64,000 nt of DNA from Desulfovibrionaceae bacterium (lineage in GTDB: Bacteria; Desulfobacterota; Desulfovibrionia; Desulfovibrionales; Desulfovibrionaceae). The stretch is taken from the NCBI GenBank assembly GCA_009773665.1, contig WSYE01000009.1, positions 1 through 64,000 on the forward strand. Direction: 5' to 3'. Shown in pieces: positions 61,850 to 64,000 of this stretch. Within the stretch, counting starts at the first letter, position 1. The number at the start of each line of letters is the position of its first letter. A program made the position numbers and the translations under genes. The notes below the pieces were generated by a model, which saw only the letters and a program-made list of their open reading frames with translations, was not told where the DNA came from and made no database searches.

Positions 61850-63925
61850 ATGTCCTTCTCCCCTCCCCTTTTCGACCGTGTTCTCCCAGTCTGGCGATGG
61901 CTCGTCCCGGCGTGCTTTCTTGCGCTCGGGCTGTGGCTTGCGCCGCTGACGATTCTCGGTCCGGGATTCGAACGCATGCCCGGTGAAGCCTGCGATTCAG
62001 GTTTTTCCAGCGTTGTCCTCGAGCACGGATTCCGCTGGCTCATCGGGCAGGAACCGTCCTACCTGGACGCGCCGTTTCTTTATCCTTTCAAGAGGTCCAT
62101 CACCCTCTCGGACAATTTCCTGTCCACGCTGCCGGTCTACACCCTCTTCCGGCTGGCCGGGGCCGACCGGGAAGGAGCCTATCAGCTCTGGTTCCTGTCG
62201 TTGTTCGTCCTGAATTTCCTGTGCGCCAGATGGGCATTGGTGCGCCTGAAGCAGCCTCCCGGACTATCAGCGCTGGGAGCGTACCTCTTCGCATTCCTGT
62301 CGCCCGTGCTGGAAGAGGTGACTCATCCTGCCCTGCTCCACCTGTTCCCTATCCCACTGGCGATGTGCGGCTTTATCCTCTGGGCCGAAACGGGCTCCAC
62401 GCGGGCCTTCGCGGGCATGTGCGCCGCCGTGGTCCTGCAATTTTACGGAGCGTTCTACCTGGGATCGTTTCTGGTGCTCGCCCTGTTCCTGCTCGGCGTG
62501 TCCTGGCTGGCCACGCACAGGGGCATCGCCGGGTTCGGGAGCGCCGTCAGCGGAGGCAAAGGCTTCAACCTGCTGGTTGCGGGCTTCTGGCTGGCGGGCG
62601 CGGCCCTGGCGCTTCTCCCTCTGGTGCTCCCCTATCTGGAAACGTCGCAGGCCAACGGCCTGAAGCGGTTCTGGACTGACGTGGCCCAGCAACTGCCCAC
62701 CCTGGCCGACCTGTTCCGGGCAAGCCCTGGAAACCTCTTATGGGGCTGGACCAGCGACCCGTTCCAGGTGCGTTCGTTCAACAACGTGATGCACCTGGGG
62801 CTTCTGCCCTGGCTGGGCATGACGGTCTGCTGCGTGGCCTTGATCCGCCGTCGCCTGGACAAGCGCATCGCCGCCGTTCTGCTGACGGCATTGCTGCTGG
62901 CGGCGCTGACACTTCGGGTGGGCGATTTCAGCCTGTTCAAGTTCATCCAGGTCCTTCCGGCCTTCCAGTCCATGCGCGCGCTGACCCGTGTGGTGCTCAT
63001 CGAATCTTTCCTGGTGATTCTCGCGCTGCTCTGGGCAGCCAAGTACGTGCTGGACAGGATTCGCACCGACCGGCTCCGCAACGCGGCTTTCGGGTGCCTC
63101 TGCCTGCTGGCCGTCCTGGACCAGCACAACACCCTGATGGCCCATTACGGCTACGACAAGGCCGAGCGCCAAAACGATGTCGCACATGTGCGCGCCGAGA
63201 TGCAGGACGCCATTGCCCGCACAGGTCAGGAGGGGGCGCTTGCTTATCTGCCCGCCGGGCGGGACGCGCAAGGCGACTGCCGCACCACGGTGGCAGCCAT
63301 GCTGGCGGCGCAGGACCTGCATCGCCCGGTGGTGAACGCCTATTCCAGCTGGTTTCCGCGCGGCTACGGCTTCTACTGGGACTCCGGCTGCACCGAGCTT
63401 CGCCGCTGGATGCTTCTCAGCCAAAGCGCTTCGGATGCGCCGCAGTTCACGGGACTCGTGCTGGCCGGGCCGGGTTCGGCGGATGCGTCCCTGTCAGGCA
63501 GCGTCTGCCTCCCCGTGCCTCAGAACCGGGAAGCGGCCCGCTCCGAACTCCTGGCGCAGTTCGCGACGTCGGGCGCGAAGGAAGCCCTGGTCTGGGCAGT
63601 AGGCGCATCGGGTTTTTCGCAGCAGGGAAACAACGAGCTCTGGATGGCGCGCACGGGCGCATTGACTCTGCGCGCGGGCGAGAGCCTGACCCTGGAAGGG
63701 GTCAGCTTCGTGCCGCTGGATGTCCGGATTTCAGTGGATGGAAAGAGTTCCGGCAAGATGTCGTTTTCGGGGTTGCCTACCAGGATGACTCTGGCTCCGA
63801 CGAAAACCACCCGCTACGAATTCACGGCGGACAAGTCCTTCACCAGCTACGGGGGGGCTTTCTCTCCGGCTTTCCCCGAAGTGAGCGTGATTTTTACTTC
63901 AGCGCGATTTCAGCCAGCACCATAA
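61850..63925 (+). CDS. Large multi-pass membrane protein, possibly GT-C-type glycosyltransferase
   Basis: The 691-aa protein has about 12 transmembrane segments (from VPACFLALGLWLAPLTILG to ESFLVILALLWAAKYVL), then a C-terminal soluble domain of about 250 residues. The topology resembles glycosyltransferases that use lipid-linked sugars (GT-C, YfhO-like) or other envelope proteins, but no DxD-type motif is clear enough to prove it. ATG 61850 is preferred; a TTG at 61823 would overlap the kinase stop. Gene order suggests possible co-transcription with the kinase. The remaining 75 bp of the window hold nothing recognisable. Confidence 0.65.
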   Translation: MSFSPPLFDRVLPVWRWLVPACFLALGLWLAPLTILGPGFERMPGEACDSGFSSVVLEHGFRWLIGQEPSYLDAPFLYPFKRSITLSDNFLSTLPVYTLFRLAGADREGAYQLWFLSLFVLNFLCARWALVRLKQPPGLSALGAYLFAFLSPVLEEVTHPALLHLFPIPLAMCGFILWAETGSTRAFAGMCAAVVLQFYGAFYLGSFLVLALFLLGVSWLATHRGIAGFGSAVSGGKGFNLLVAGFWLAGAALALLPLVLPYLETSQANGLKRFWTDVAQQLPTLADLFRASPGNLLWGWTSDPFQVRSFNNVMHLGLLPWLGMTVCCVALIRRRLDKRIAAVLLTALLLAALTLRVGDFSLFKFIQVLPAFQSMRALTRVVLIESFLVILALLWAAKYVLDRIRTDRLRNAAFGCLCLLAVLDQHNTLMAHYGYDKAERQNDVAHVRAEMQDAIARTGQEGALAYLPAGRDAQGDCRTTVAAMLAAQDLHRPVVNAYSSWFPRGYGFYWDSGCTELRRWMLLSQSASDAPQFTGLVLAGPGSADASLSGSVCLPVPQNREAARSELLAQFATSGAKEALVWAVGASGFSQQGNNELWMARTGALTLRAGESLTLEGVSFVPLDVRISVDGKSSGKMSFSGLPTRMTLAPTKTTRYEFTADKSFTSYGGAFSPAFPEVSVIFTSARFQPAP

Positions 63926-64000
63926 AGACAATCATCGAGACATTTTCACAGCAAAATAGCTACACGACACGCGCACATTCCAACGGAACATTTATTAGTT

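Overview
The window looks like a chromosomal segment of a Desulfovibrio-like sulfate-reducing bacterium (Desulfobacterota). The sequence supports this with desulfoferrodoxin, a two-subunit 2-oxoacid:ferredoxin oxidoreductase (KorAB type), several ferritin-like proteins, high GC with tightly packed operons, and a short intergenic repeat of a kind I associate with Desulfovibrio genomes. Host species was not determined.

Region 1 (about 392-8736) is an integrative element of about 8.3 kb in a tRNA-Arg(ACG) gene. A 53-bp identical segment (3' half of the tRNA plus a few bases) occurs at 392-444 and 8684-8736; the intact tRNA is at the right end. The element has a tyrosine integrase, a small DNA-binding-like protein, a 293-aa protein of mixed base composition, and a leftward operon of three or four unrecognised small proteins. 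A hybrid sensor kinase inside it sits between near-perfect 27-bp inverted repeats, themselves flanked by A6 on both sides, like a transposon cassette without a transposase.

Region 2 (8.8-22.1 kb) is housekeeping: a PNPOx-like protein, a PAPS-reductase-family protein, ispG-proS, then xseA-M23 peptidase-xseB-ispA-dxs-quinone reductase, RidA, a glycerophosphodiesterase and SerB. Three isoprenoid genes (ispG, ispA, dxs) lie here.

Region 3 (22.2-24.1 kb) is the most interesting locus: a strong promoter, a cobalamin riboswitch with a terminator, a 38-aa peptide and a radical SAM/SPASM enzyme overlapping its stop codon. It matches the predicted CbpA/CbpB ribosomal-peptide modification pair, whose product I do not know to be characterised.

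Region 4 (24.3-32.8 kb): a tandem universal stress protein, a SWIM/SNF2 helicase, a peptide-binding lipoprotein overlapping a bifunctional (p)ppGpp synthetase/hydrolase, and tRNA-Pro(CGG).

Region 5 (33-42 kb) is a chemotaxis operon: cheB, a HEAT-repeat protein, cheR, a ParA-like ATPase, a CheW with a long N-terminal extension, cheY, and a CheA with two normal HPt domains and a third whose phospho-accepting His is Asp.

Region 6 (42.2-44.3 kb) is a leftward operon of two FlgO-like proteins and a lipoprotein behind a sigma-28-like promoter, so probably flagellar.

Region 7 (44.5-54.7 kb): a TauE/SafE exporter, an oxygen-defence and iron cluster (desulfoferrodoxin, ferritin, ferritin-like protein), korAB, a DsrE-like protein, an alpha/beta hydrolase, a pseudouridine synthase, a frameshifted YedF-like TusA-DsrE gene, and adenine deaminase.

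Region 8 (54.8-64 kb): about 1 kb without a recognisable gene, a PEP-CTERM choice-of-anchor protein, a lipoprotein, RtcB RNA ligase, a tripartite hybrid kinase with a degenerate N-terminal receiver, and a large membrane protein. No CRISPR array, rRNA or complete insertion sequence was seen.
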